NCBI GenBank assembly: GCA_964632995.1
Contig: CAZWDL010000097.1
Location: forward strand, 1 to 29,226
DNA from: CAZWDL01 sp964632995
Lineage (GTDB): Bacteria; Bacteroidota; Bacteroidia; Chitinophagales; Saprospiraceae
Reading direction: 5' to 3'
Length of the DNA stretch: 29,226 nt
The position numbers were made by a program, and so were the translations under genes. The notes below the pieces were generated by a model that saw nothing but the letters and a program-made list of their open reading frames with translations, did not search any database and was not told where the DNA came from. Shown piece by piece: positions 1 through 6,981 of the stretch. Positions within the stretch are counted from its first letter, which is position 1. The number at the start of each line of letters is the position of its first letter.

Positions 1-6
1 GCGCTG

Positions 7-45
7 AAGGCGGCGCCGGCGAGAAGCGCCGCCTTGAAGGCGGCG
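7..45. repeat. GC-rich hairpin and repeated 10-mer at window edge
   Basis: AAGGCGGCGC (7-16) and GCGCCGCCTT (26-35) are perfect inverted repeats around a 9-base loop. GAAGGCGGCG occurs again at 36-45. This stretch sits where the missing part of the symporter should be and does not continue its reading frame. Confidence 0.5.
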
Positions 46-76
46 AAACGGGTAATCCATCCTCTCTGCCTCCTCC

Positions 77-529
77 ATGGCCGGCTGGAACATCTACCGG
101 CCGCTGGTGCGTCCGGATATTTCCTCGCTGCGCCTCGCTACCATCATCCGCCGTTGTATCTGGATCGTCGGCATCGCCGCCACCCTGCTGGCGCTCAACG
201 TACAAAGCGTCTACGCGCTGTGGTTTCTGTGCAGCGACTTCGTCTACTGCCTGCTCTTTCCGCCGCTGGTTTGCGCTCTCTTCGATCGCAAGGCCAATGC
301 GTACGGGGCATTCGCGGGCTTTATCGTGGCCTTCGTCCTGCGCTTCGGCGGGGGCGATCCCACCCTTGGCCTCCCCATCCTGCTCCCCTACCCCATGGTG
401 GAAGAGGGCGTCAACCTCTTCCCTTTCCGGACGCTGGCAATGGTCTCGGGATTGGTCACCATTATCATTGTTTCCAGATTGACCGGGCACTGGCAGGTGC
501 CGCGGAAACTGTCGGTTAGTGAAGAATGA
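77..529 (+). CDS. CHT1-like sodium:solute symporter, C-terminal fragment
   Basis: The product resembles the C-terminal third of the high-affinity choline transporter branch (CHT1/SLC5A7) of the sodium:solute symporters, which carry a substrate across the inner membrane with Na+. Visible family marks are SILSASSM-AGWNIYRPL (the first eight residues lie upstream, from base 56), the YALWFLCSDFVYCLLFPP helix, and the FRTLAMVSG helix near the C terminus, with three to four hydrophobic segments in about 150 residues. The ATG at 77 is an internal Met of the family, not a normal start. Similarity begins at base 56, directly after an in-frame TAA at 53-55, and bases 1-52 do not encode the expected MSSADS stretch. 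The gene is therefore truncated, or the window edge joins unrelated sequence. Its stop overlaps the next ATG in an ATGA. The exact substrate is inference. Confidence 0.7.
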   Translation: MAGWNIYRPLVRPDISSLRLATIIRRCIWIVGIAATLLALNVQSVYALWFLCSDFVYCLLFPPLVCALFDRKANAYGAFAGFIVAFVLRFGGGDPTLGLPILLPYPMVEEGVNLFPFRTLAMVSGLVTIIIVSRLTGHWQVPRKLSVSEE

Positions 530-924
530 AGGCTTGTTTGAAATTTGTAAGCATTGCTTTGAAGATTGTTACCGGAAGGGGGGTGAATCGAATAGCTTTA
601 GAAGACTTTTACAAACGCAAACTCAATTGGCTTCCCGAAAACTTCCGCAAGGAGATCGGGCATTTCAATATTTTCAGATTGGAACCTTATGTGGAGGGCA
701 AGCCTACCAAAATTCTCTACCGAAGGCGGGACTTTTATAAGATCTTGCTGGTGAGAGGAAACAGCAAGGTGCACTTTGCTGATCAGGTGGTGGAAATACA
801 AAAGCAGGCGCTGTCCTTCTCCAACCCCCGGATTCCCTACAAATGGGAGCACCTGGACAGTGTCCGGGAAGGGATTTACTGTATCTTCAACCCCCATTTT
901 TTTCACCAATTCGGGCAGTTTTAA
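526..924 (+). pseudogene. AraC-family regulator, N-terminal sensor domain only
   Basis: The sequence matches the N-terminal cupin-like sensor half of Bacteroidota AraC-type regulators (EDFYKRKLNWLPENFR, FYKILLVRGNSKVHFAD, SNPRIPYKWEHLD, YCIFNPHFF). Such proteins normally run about 290 residues and end in two helix-turn-helix motifs. Here the frame stops at 922-924 after FFHQFGQF. The next codons read QYEVLYLN and stop again, and no HTH coding appears before the repeats that begin at 1119. The ATG at 526 overlaps the upstream stop. A GTG at 583 preceded by a purine-rich AGGGGG stretch fits the family N terminus better and would give about 113 residues. Without the DNA-binding half it cannot act as a normal regulator, so it is probably a decaying gene. 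Confidence 0.7.
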
Positions 925-1118
925 CAGTACGAGGTCTTATATTTGAATTGATCCACTAGATAGAAACCGGGGTATAGCCGCTTCCGGCGCCCTGCTCAAA
1001 CACTCCGCCCCCTTCCCTGAAAAAAAATTGTTGAAAAACTTGGCAAAAAAAAAATGGCCTTATATTACTTTCGTAAATACATGTGCGAGTTTAAAAATCC
1101 GCTGCCCCTTCCATAGTC

Positions 1119-1300
1119 TTAACCCGGATTATGCATGGGTTCTTCGTCATGAGGCGCCAAAATAGCTGCCAGTGTTGGGCTCTCGCAGGAATGAGGCGCA
1201 CAGCCGTCCCTACGGACGGTTAGCACCGAATGACGAGGAAGCCCAAGAATGGCGATAGTTTAGCGCCGTAATAGATTAATTCATGCATAATCCGGGTTAA
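1119..1300. repeat. 182-bp MITE-like fold-back element with 19-bp terminal inverted repeats
   Basis: The ends TTAACCCGGATTATGCATG (1119-1137) and its exact reverse complement (1282-1300) are perfect 19-bp inverted repeats. The interior also folds: GGCGCCAAAATAGCTGCCA near the left faces GGCGCTAAACTATCGCCA read from the right, and an inner CCGTCC-CTA-CGGACGG hairpin lies near the middle. The outer TTAA at each end can be read as a 4-bp target duplication around CCCGGATTATGCATG ends. There is no transposase inside, so if mobile it would depend on enzymes elsewhere. Confidence 0.75.
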
Positions 1301-1417
1301 CCCAAAGATTCAATTCGTCAAAAGCTACAGTTGCTTTACTGCGTTCTATCGCGGGTGCCCGGTATAAGTTTGGTTTAACCGTAACTGTTCCTATGGGACG
1401 GTAGCGGAAATTGTTGT

Positions 1418-1601
1418 CGGTCGGCTTAGGGGCCGGAGAAAAATAAATTCCCTGTTTCAGGCGAGCTATTTTTTCGCCAGGCAAGGCAGGAGGCGGGAAG
1501 ATAGCCATAGCTACCTGACCGACGAGCAACGCAGCATGGCGGAAAAATAGCCGTATCAAATGGGGAAGTTATTCTTCGCCGGGCCCTTAAGCTACGGCCG
1601 G
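1418..1601. repeat. Long imperfect palindrome of about 185 bp
   Basis: The left arm 1442-1478 (AATAAATTCCC...GAGCTATTTTTTCGCC) pairs with the right arm 1538-1573 (GGCGGAAAAATAGCC...GGGAAGTTATT). The similarity continues outward through GGCTTAGGGGCCGG on the left and GGGCCCTTAAGC on the right. The sequence differs from the 1119-1300 element, so it is a second family. It codes for nothing recognisable. Confidence 0.65.
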
Positions 1602-1615
1602 TTGAACCGGCATGG

Positions 1616-1652
1616 CATTCTTTACAGCTAAATAGCTGACGGGAAAAGAATG
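1616..1652. repeat. Small hairpin
   Basis: CATTCTTT (1616-1623) and AAAGAATG (1645-1652) enclose a perfect CAGCTA-AA-TAGCTG stem (1625-1638). It could be the end of the neighbouring palindrome or an independent structure. Confidence 0.45.
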
Positions 1653-1801
1653 TCCGTCTGCTTGATAATAACACTCAAGCTTTTGTGACTTGGGAGTCGT
1701 ATGGCTTTCCAAAAATCAGTATTGGGGAATGATAGATTCAGCTCCAATGTAAATAAGTGCAACGGAATTTGATTAGTCATTCTTAAAATAAATCACGAAA
1801 A

Positions 1802-2707
1802 ATGCGAAGAATTCTACTACTGCTCGGGCTTGTCGTTCCGTTGTTTCTACCCGCTCAAAATGTAGAATTTGCGCCGGTTGGCGCCCAATGGTATCACCGG
1901 AACGATGGCGGATTGAGTCCTGGCAGTCAGTTTCATTCCTATGAGGTGGTAAAGGATACCTCAATACAAGGCGTTTTATGTCGGAAAATAGAAGGAAAAT
2001 CTTTCAAAATCGACAGTACGATTGAGCATCTACAACCCCAATTTGTCTACGACCGCAACGACTCCGTTTTTTATTACAACCACCATTTCGAACGTTTCGA
2101 TCTGCTCTACGATTTTTCCGCCCAGGCAGGGGATACGCTGACCTTTCCGGTACCGGTTGAAATTGGAACGGATACGAATATCTTTAAGGTAGTCGTAGAT
2201 TCCATCACGCTGGACGAACTCGACGGCTCGCTGCTCCGCCACTTTAATACGACTGTGCTGGACAGCAGTTATAATTTTCATTTCGACGACGGCTACTACG
2301 AACGCGTCGGGCAGATCAACAGCTTTTTCCTGAGCCCGGATATCATCTGCTGTATCGCCGGCACGCCTCTCGGTCCTCTTCGTTGTTACCAGGACTCTGA
2401 ATACCATATCAACCTGACAGATGCTCCCTGTGATCTCTGGCTTACAACCGATCTTGAAATCGTAACGGAGTCAATGAATATTTCATTGTACCCAAATCCA
2501 GCCTCAAGCCAATTGACACTCGAATGCCCGTTTATTCTGCTTGGAGAAGTGTTTAACCTTTCCAATGGGCAAGGGCAGGTTTTACTCACCAAAAAAATTC
2601 AAAATAAGATGACAGAAATAGATATAGGGAAATTCCCGAATGGCATCTATTTTTTCCAAATGTTCATCGGTGACAAACAAATAACCAGGGCAGTGCTAAA
2701 GCAATAG
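1802..2707 (+). CDS. Secreted T9SS cargo protein of unknown function
   Basis: A 301-residue protein with an N-terminal signal peptide (MRRILLLLGLVVPLFLPAQ, cut near residue 19). The C terminus from about residue 225 looks like a type A sorting domain of the type IX secretion system: SLYPNPASSQLTLE, then a middle strand region, then the closing GIYFFQMFIGDKQITRAVLKQ. The central part (about 25-215) is rich in Asp, Tyr and Phe with alternating hydrophobic residues, which suggests a beta-rich fold, but I recognise no catalytic motif. By family knowledge such proteins cross the outer membrane through T9SS and lose the sorting domain. The gene stands alone, with repeats on both sides. Confidence 0.8.
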   Translation: MRRILLLLGLVVPLFLPAQNVEFAPVGAQWYHRNDGGLSPGSQFHSYEVVKDTSIQGVLCRKIEGKSFKIDSTIEHLQPQFVYDRNDSVFYYNHHFERFDLLYDFSAQAGDTLTFPVPVEIGTDTNIFKVVVDSITLDELDGSLLRHFNTTVLDSSYNFHFDDGYYERVGQINSFFLSPDIICCIAGTPLGPLRCYQDSEYHINLTDAPCDLWLTTDLEIVTESMNISLYPNPASSQLTLECPFILLGEVFNLSNGQGQVLLTKKIQNKMTEIDIGKFPNGIYFFQMFIGDKQITRAVLKQ

Positions 2708-2785
2708 GAAGCAAAAATGGGATAATAAGGCATAAACGACCTCGGTAGTGCCGCCGGTAAAGAATTTATAAAATGTTACTGTGTG

Positions 2786-2867
2786 CTCTGCGCCTCTGCG
2801 TGCGGCATCCTGCAAGCATGGCGAAGAGCAGCTATGCTGGCAGTAAGTGGCACGCAGAGCCGCAGAG
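2786..2867. repeat. CTCTGCG-type inverted repeat
   Basis: The outer arms CTCTGCGCCTCTGCGTGC (2786-2803) and GCACGCAGAGCCGCAGAG (2850-2867) differ at one position. Inner arms CTGCAAGCAT (2810-2819) and ATGCTGGCAG (2834-2843) pair with one mismatch. CTCTGCGCCTCTGCGTG-type repeats are, from general knowledge, common intergenic repeats in several phyla. This one lies between the 3' ends of two convergent genes. Confidence 0.65.
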
Positions 2868-2898
2868 GCCGCATAGCTTAAGACTGGCCGGCTTCTTC

Positions 2899-4116
2899 TC
2901 AGTCCACTTTCACCTCGCGAATCATCACCGCTCCGCTTTCCTTGAGGTTGGATGAAACGATAACGATCTGTTCAGTATAGCCGTCATCGACGGAGACGGC
3001 GACGGTGTTGGGCGTGATATCGCCGAGATCGTCGGCATGGAGGATGAGAAAATTGTTGGATTCCTCCAGCGTGATGGGAATGGCCCATTTGTGTTTGCTA
3101 ACGCGGTAGTTGTGCAGAATGCGGCGGCCGTTGAGGAAGAGGGTGCAGATATCGCCGTCGACAGTGCCGTTGTCCCAGACGCGCAGATACAGCTGGCGGC
3201 TGCGCACCTCCAGCGTGCGCTCTATCTTCACCTTACGCTGAGTAGTGGCGGTGTAGGCCTGCTGTTGGATTTCGTTTTGCCGGACAATGGTTTTGGTCAG
3301 CACGGGTTTTTCCAGATAGACAGTCCCGGGAGCGCACTGCGAATTATCACTACCCGATTCAAAGCCCTCGATGAAGCCTTCCCAGGGGCCTTCCAGCACG
3401 TAGCGCATGCCGTCGCGGCGCAATTGCAGCGCGCCCCGCTTGATACACCAGGGCCAGCGCGGGTCGGTCTTCTCCGTCACCCAGTGCTCTTTGAATACCA
3501 ACAGCTTCTTTGCTTCGTCATAACTCCAGCGCAGCGCGTGATGGGCGCTGCCGCCGTTATCTTCGGAAACGATATAAGAGCTGCCCTCCGGCGCTTCTTC
3601 CAGCGTCAACTCAAAAAAGAAGCCGTAATCGCGATCCGACTGGGAGAGGTGGCCGGTCCAGGCGCCGCTTAATTCAAAAGGAAGTTCCTGCTCCAGCGTA
3701 TCGGTAGTCGTGCGGGTGGGAATCCGCGTCAGCGTCATGCGTCCGGGCGTGCAGCCGGGCGCCCGCCACTCCCCATCCAGCTGATAGCCCTCATCGGTCA
3801 TCTTAAACTGCAGCGTAGCGAATTTCAGGCACCACTTCGGTTCTTCCGGTTCCAGCTGGCTGATCTCCTGCAGGGTGAGTTGCTGACCGTCCCAGACGCC
3901 GCTAATCTCGAAACGGGCTTCGGTCTCGCCTTCCTTACTCACCGAATAGGAAGTACCGGAAACGGCATTACCCTCCTGTACCACATCAATTTCGTAGTAA
4001 AAAACGCTGTTTTTCCCCTCCTGCGTGACCACACCCTCCCAGCGTCCTGACAACAGCTGGGCGTTCGGGCTCAAAGTAATCGAAAGGAACAGAAAGAGAA
4101 AACAAAAGTACTTCAT
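2899..4116 (-). CDS. Exported protein with duplicated beta domain, unknown function
   Basis: The chosen start (ATG at 4116) gives 405 residues and places a clean signal peptide first (MKYFCFLFLFLSITLSPNAQ). The longer frame to 4191 adds a non-hydrophobic, unlikely leader. Two related modules follow: residues about 21-135 (LSGRWEGVV ... PKWCLKFATLQF ... GEWRAPGCTPGRMTL) and about 150-275 (LSGAWTGHL ... PRWPWCIKRGALQL ... GPWEGFIEGF ... CAPGTVYL). The shared order of GxW, W-C-(L/I)-K and C-(T/A)-PG points to duplication with conserved Cys. A C-terminal domain (about 295-405; VWDNGTVDGDICTLFLNG, NFLILHADDLG, SSNLKESGAVMI) resembles a module seen at the end of other Bacteroidota exported proteins. 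Function is not known; the cellular location is probably periplasm or surface. Confidence 0.75.
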   Translation of the reverse strand: MKYFCFLFLFLSITLSPNAQLLSGRWEGVVTQEGKNSVFYYEIDVVQEGNAVSGTSYSVSKEGETEARFEISGVWDGQQLTLQEISQLEPEEPKWCLKFATLQFKMTDEGYQLDGEWRAPGCTPGRMTLTRIPTRTTTDTLEQELPFELSGAWTGHLSQSDRDYGFFFELTLEEAPEGSSYIVSEDNGGSAHHALRWSYDEAKKLLVFKEHWVTEKTDPRWPWCIKRGALQLRRDGMRYVLEGPWEGFIEGFESGSDNSQCAPGTVYLEKPVLTKTIVRQNEIQQQAYTATTQRKVKIERTLEVRSRQLYLRVWDNGTVDGDICTLFLNGRRILHNYRVSKHKWAIPITLEESNNFLILHADDLGDITPNTVAVSVDDGYTEQIVIVSSNLKESGAVMIREVKVD

Positions 4117-4494
4117 ACCTTTTCTTTGAGTACAAAGATAAGTAGCCTTCCTCAAATGTTCCCGGCAGTACGGCCAAGAAAGCACAACCACTTAAATATG
4201 CCCGGGAAAGTTCATAAACCTCTCCTTCATGATCGCCAGGGCTGCAGCTAACTGATGCAAATCATAGCCGGAGGTGATGATTATCACAACGCATTACTAA
4301 TTGGTATCTTATATTCCGGAATGAGAACAGCAGCCGGCATTTTGAACACTTAGGGCGCTTATTGCTGTTATAAAAGTGTATTTTGTCCTGAACTGCAATA
4401 AACCGCGGTCCAAATATGTAAGATTCCCTCAACGGGAAAATTCCATTACCATTCTGAACAATCTGAAACCATTTTTCACGAAAACTGAATTACT
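4117..4494. other. Divergent intergenic region with paired palindromes
   Basis: This 378-bp spacer separates the minus-strand exported protein gene from the plus-strand hibernation factor gene. No coding is seen. Its notable content is the pair of dyad sites at 4253-4287. An A/T-rich stretch precedes the ATG at 4495, without an evident Shine-Dalgarno sequence. Confidence 0.6.
4253..4287. promoter_or_regulatory. Two adjacent CRP/FNR-like dyads
   Basis: TGAT-GCAA-ATCA (4253-4264) and GTGAT-GATT-ATCAC (4274-4287) are perfect inverted repeats of the form used by CRP/FNR-family dimers (TGTGA-N6-TCACA or TTGAT-N4-ATCAA). Their centres are 22 bp apart, about two helical turns, so dimers would sit on the same face. 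They lie between divergent genes. The regulator is unknown and the role is inferred. Confidence 0.4.
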
Positions 4495-4815
4495 ATGCTG
4501 AATCTTCAAGTGGAAGCGCCTTTTAAAGTAAGTGATGACCTGAACCGATTAATCGAAGACAAGGTGACTGGTCTGACTAAATTCTTTGAGCGCATCACCA
4601 CCGCACAGGTTTATCTGAAGAACGTAGAGAACCGACGTCAGCACGCTGACCCGAGAGGGAAAGTGGTTGAAATCCGTTGCGAAATCCCCAATCATTCGCT
4701 TTTTGCCGAATCCTCTGCGGAAAGTTTTGAAAAGGCACTCGCGGAAGCGACTGAAAAGATGAAAAGACAGCTACGCGATAAAAAGCAACAAATGACCGAT
4801 TACCAAAACCGGTAA
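4495..4815 (+). CDS. hpf: Ribosome hibernation promoting factor (short HPF/RaiA type)
   Basis: The 106-residue product matches the short HPF/YfiA family, which binds the decoding channel of the 30S subunit and keeps idle ribosomes inactive in stationary phase or stress. Seen in the sequence: the N-terminal strand LNLQVEAPFKVSDDLNRLIEDKV, the KFFERITTAQVYLK strand, the VEIRCEIPNHSLFAE strand, and the basic final helix KALAEATEKMKRQLRDKKQQ. There is no C-terminal dimerisation domain as in long HPF. The start is followed at once by the family N terminus. The gene is monocistronic: an intrinsic terminator lies 15 bp after the stop, and a pair of dyad sites lies about 210 bp upstream. Confidence 0.9.
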   Translation: MLNLQVEAPFKVSDDLNRLIEDKVTGLTKFFERITTAQVYLKNVENRRQHADPRGKVVEIRCEIPNHSLFAESSAESFEKALAEATEKMKRQLRDKKQQMTDYQNR

Positions 4816-4830
4816 ATCCCCCCCCCCATA

Positions 4831-4865
4831 AACGGAGTAGCCCGCATGGGCGCTCCGTTTTTTTT
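4831..4865 (+). terminator. Intrinsic terminator after hpf
   Basis: The stem AACGGAG (4831-4837) / CTCCGTT (4853-4859) is extended by inner GCCC/GGGC pairing and followed by a run of T to 4865. A run of ten C (4818-4827) lies between the stop codon and the stem. Confidence 0.85.
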
Positions 4866-4969
4866 AAGTTGCCAGTTAGCAGCACCCAAATCGAAGTGGG
4901 AAGTGGGAAAGCGGAAGTCGGAAGGGATTTAACGGGGCTTATCCAGGGGATATTCCAGGCTAGCGCCAT

Positions 4970-5002
4970 CAAGCACCCAGCACCCAGCTATCCAGCATCC
5001 AG
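4970..5002 (-). repeat. CTGGATGCTGG-type repeat next to a stop codon
   Basis: Read on the minus strand, CTGGATGCTGGATAGCTGGG and further GTGCTGGGTGCT units begin one base after the TAA of the enoyl-CoA hydratase gene. Similar repeats in the same orientation follow the stop codons at 12798 and 21173. Confidence 0.6.
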
Positions 5003-5003
5003 A

Positions 5004-5786
5004 TTATTTCCCTTTAAAATTCGCCTGCCGCTTTTCGATAAAGGCCGAAGCGCCCTCCTTAAAATCTTCCGTTCCCGTGGTGTGTCCGAATGCTTTAACC
5101 TCCCGCGTGAAGCCGTCCTCTTCTTTATCAAAATAGGCATTCACGGTTTCGATGATTTTAGTAATGGCTACAGGCCCTTTTTTTGCCGTCTTTTGGATGA
5201 TTTCCCTGGCTTTATCCATCAATTTGTCCGCCGGCAGGACATAGTTGACCAGTCCCAGGCGATGGGCTTCCTCGGCATCGATCATGTCGCCGGTCATCAG
5301 CAACTCTGTCGCCTTGGTCTTTCCTACATACTGAATCAGGCGCTGGGTACCGCCGTAACCGGGAATGATGCCCAGGTTGACTTCCGGCTGGCCGAATTTG
5401 GCATTTTCACTTGCTACGCGCAAATGGCAAGCCATGGCCAGTTCGCAACCCCCTCCCAGTGCAAAGCCGTTTACCGCCGCTATTACCGGGCGCGGGAAGG
5501 TTTCGATCAGGGCAAATATTTCCTGGCCACGCTTGGCCATCTCCGCGCCTTTTGCGGCATCCAAATCGAGAAACTCCTTGATGTCAGCTCCGGCCACGAA
5601 AGCCTTTTCGCCGGCGCCGGTCAGAATGACGCCCTTCAGGTTTTCCTGCTCCAGGGCATCCTCACCGAACAAGCCCTTGAGTTCGAGCATGGTTTCGGTG
5701 TTCAGCGCGTTGAGGGCCTTCTCGCGGTTGATGGTGACAATGAGTATGCCGTCTTCTTCCTGAATTTGCAAGTTGTTATACTTCAT
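5004..5786 (-). CDS. Enoyl-CoA hydratase (crotonase family)
   Basis: This 260-residue protein is a full-length crotonase that hydrates trans-2-enoyl-CoA to 3-hydroxyacyl-CoA, in fatty acid oxidation or butanoate metabolism. The oxyanion hole motifs are present: AGADIKEF (65-72) and NGFALGGGCELA (106-117). Both catalytic glutamates of true hydratases can be placed, Glu115 in GGGCE and Glu135 in FGQPE, followed by GIIPGYGGTQRL. This favours a hydratase over an isomerase or a ligase-type relative. The length equals the family norm. It is transcribed towards hpf and lies downstream of the alpha/beta hydrolase with a 94-bp gap, so the two could share a transcript. The chain-length preference cannot be read from the sequence. 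Confidence 0.92.
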   Translation of the reverse strand: MKYNNLQIQEEDGILIVTINREKALNALNTETMLELKGLFGEDALEQENLKGVILTGAGEKAFVAGADIKEFLDLDAAKGAEMAKRGQEIFALIETFPRPVIAAVNGFALGGGCELAMACHLRVASENAKFGQPEVNLGIIPGYGGTQRLIQYVGKTKATELLMTGDMIDAEEAHRLGLVNYVLPADKLMDKAREIIQKTAKKGPVAITKIIETVNAYFDKEEDGFTREVKAFGHTTGTEDFKEGASAFIEKRQANFKGK

Positions 5787-5880
5787 GTGCCGTTTGATTC
5801 TAAATGGATAGAGTGGTTTTACTTCGAATCAGAAAGATAAGAAAATTAATAGGCCGCCAAGAGAAAACGCCTTGCCCTTT

Positions 5881-6753
5881 TCAATCCCACTCTCTCAACA
5901 TTTCCAAAAACGTCTGTGCATAAACTTCCGGCGATTCCAGCATCGGATAGTGACCTATGCCGGGCAGCAGCTTCAGGCGGCTGTCCGGGATGTTCCGGTG
6001 CAATTCGTGCGCCATTTTGATCACGGCTACCGGATCTTCCTCTGCCCAGAGCAGGTTGACGGGCAGATCCGTCCGGTACAGGCTGCCCACCCATCGATGC
6101 CAGAAGCGCCGGCGTTCGCGGATGTACTGCGTGAGCTGCGGCAGGCGTTGGCGTCCCTGATCGCGGATCAGCATTTCCCAGAGCAGGTCCAGGTCCTGCT
6201 GTTCCACCTTATCCTGGTCGCCCCACAAGCGCCGCATATTCAGGTCGAACAGGGCCTTGCTGCTAAATTTGGCCACCAGCGGGCCGAGACGGCGGTGAAG
6301 CAGCAATTTCTGTATCCAACGCAGCTGCGACAGCTCAATGAGCATGCTGCCGTTGCCCAGCGTAGCGCCGAGCAGCCGCACCGGTTCGTATTCCCGCTGC
6401 CGGCGGGCGATGATTTCCGTGGCCACGCTGGTGCCGTAATCATGCGCCAGCAAATGCGCCTCCCGAATGCCGAGCTGCGCCCACAGGCCAAGGGCTATTT
6501 CGGCCTGCTCGATCAGGGAATAGGAATAATCCGCCGGTTTGCCCGACAGGCCGAAGCCGGGATGATCGTGCACCACCACCCGGTAGTCCTTCGTCCAGTA
6601 CGGCAATACCCGGTAGTAATCATAGGAACAGGATGGGTAGCCGTGCAGTACAACCACTACGGGGGCCTCCCGCGGCCCTTCGTCGAGCGCGAAGACGGGG
6701 ATGCCGTGAACTTCGTGATAAGCACCGCGGGTTTGCCATTCGGGCAGGGTCAT
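5881..6753 (-). CDS. MEST-like alpha/beta hydrolase with Asp nucleophile
   Basis: A 290-residue alpha/beta hydrolase. HGYPSCSYDYY (37-47) is the oxyanion region and DHPGFGLSGKP (63-73) the conserved turn. The nucleophile elbow reads LLAHDYGTS with Asp105, where lipases and esterases have Ser. Asp240 (AEEDP) and His268 (GIGHYP) complete a triad. An Asp nucleophile is the mark of epoxide hydrolases and haloalkane dehalogenases. The overall pattern (SHDYG-like elbow, LLQYI-like segment, RRRFWHRWVGSL, HYPMLESPE) is closest to what I know of the MEST/PEG1 group. There is no signal peptide, so it is probably cytoplasmic. The substrate is unknown. Confidence 0.8.
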   Translation of the reverse strand: MTLPEWQTRGAYHEVHGIPVFALDEGPREAPVVVVLHGYPSCSYDYYRVLPYWTKDYRVVVHDHPGFGLSGKPADYSYSLIEQAEIALGLWAQLGIREAHLLAHDYGTSVATEIIARRQREYEPVRLLGATLGNGSMLIELSQLRWIQKLLLHRRLGPLVAKFSSKALFDLNMRRLWGDQDKVEQQDLDLLWEMLIRDQGRQRLPQLTQYIRERRRFWHRWVGSLYRTDLPVNLLWAEEDPVAVIKMAHELHRNIPDSRLKLLPGIGHYPMLESPEVYAQTFLEMLREWD

Positions 6754-6836
6754 GTATGAGGAAGTTTAGATTGATTGACGGGGTGACTTTGGTAAGTATT
6801 TGCGTCACTTCCGGATAAAAACGGCAGAAAAGTTTA

Positions 6837-6962
6837 GAAGTTTAGCGCTTCGCCCTCTGGGCTCGCTGCTTAGGAGTTTAGAAGATCTGAAACCGGAAAT
6901 CTCGTTTTCAGATCTTCTGAATTTCTAAACCAGCCGCTCCGAAGGAGCGGTGACCAAACTTC
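6837..6962. repeat. 126-bp fold-back element
   Basis: The outer ends GAAGTTTAG and CCAAACTTC pair imperfectly. Further in, GTTTAGAA faces TTCTAAAC. The centre has perfect 13-bp arms AGAAGATCTGAAA (6880-6892) and TTTCAGATCTTCT (6906-6918). A side hairpin CCGCTCC-GAA-GGAGCGG lies at 6933-6949. The element sits between the 3' end of the aromatic operon and the start of the hydrolase gene. It may act as a transcript end, but it lacks a T-run. Confidence 0.6.
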
Positions 6963-6981
6963 TACACTGTTGTAGTCACCT

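Larger units (their letters stand above)
925..1801. other. Gene-free region rich in fold-back repeats
   Basis: No reading frame here has a credible family match or coding character. The region holds the element at 1119-1300, the element at about 1418-1601 and a small hairpin at 1616-1652. A-rich tracts occur near 1021-1055, with a weak promoter-like TTG and TACTTTCG pair around 1041-1073 that has no gene after it. Short ORFs on the minus strand (1281-1559, 1426-1674) run through the repeats and are not believed. Confidence 0.6.

Noticed and set aside
34..519. Plus-strand ORF in frame 1 (161 codons)
   Set aside because: Arg/Pro/His-rich product, out of frame with the symporter fragment that has real similarity.
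1119..1652. Possible CRISPR array
   Set aside because: The repeats are inverted, not direct and regularly spaced, and no cas gene is present.
4818..4827. Run of ten C after hpf as a phase-variable tract
   Set aside because: It lies after the stop codon and before the terminator, so length change would not alter a protein or a promoter; it may only be a hard-to-sequence tract.
4869..5840. Plus-strand ORF of 323 codons
   Set aside because: It is the shadow of the enoyl-CoA hydratase gene on the other strand.
5872..6759. Plus-strand ORF of 295 codons
   Set aside because: It is antisense to the alpha/beta hydrolase, whose triad is intact.
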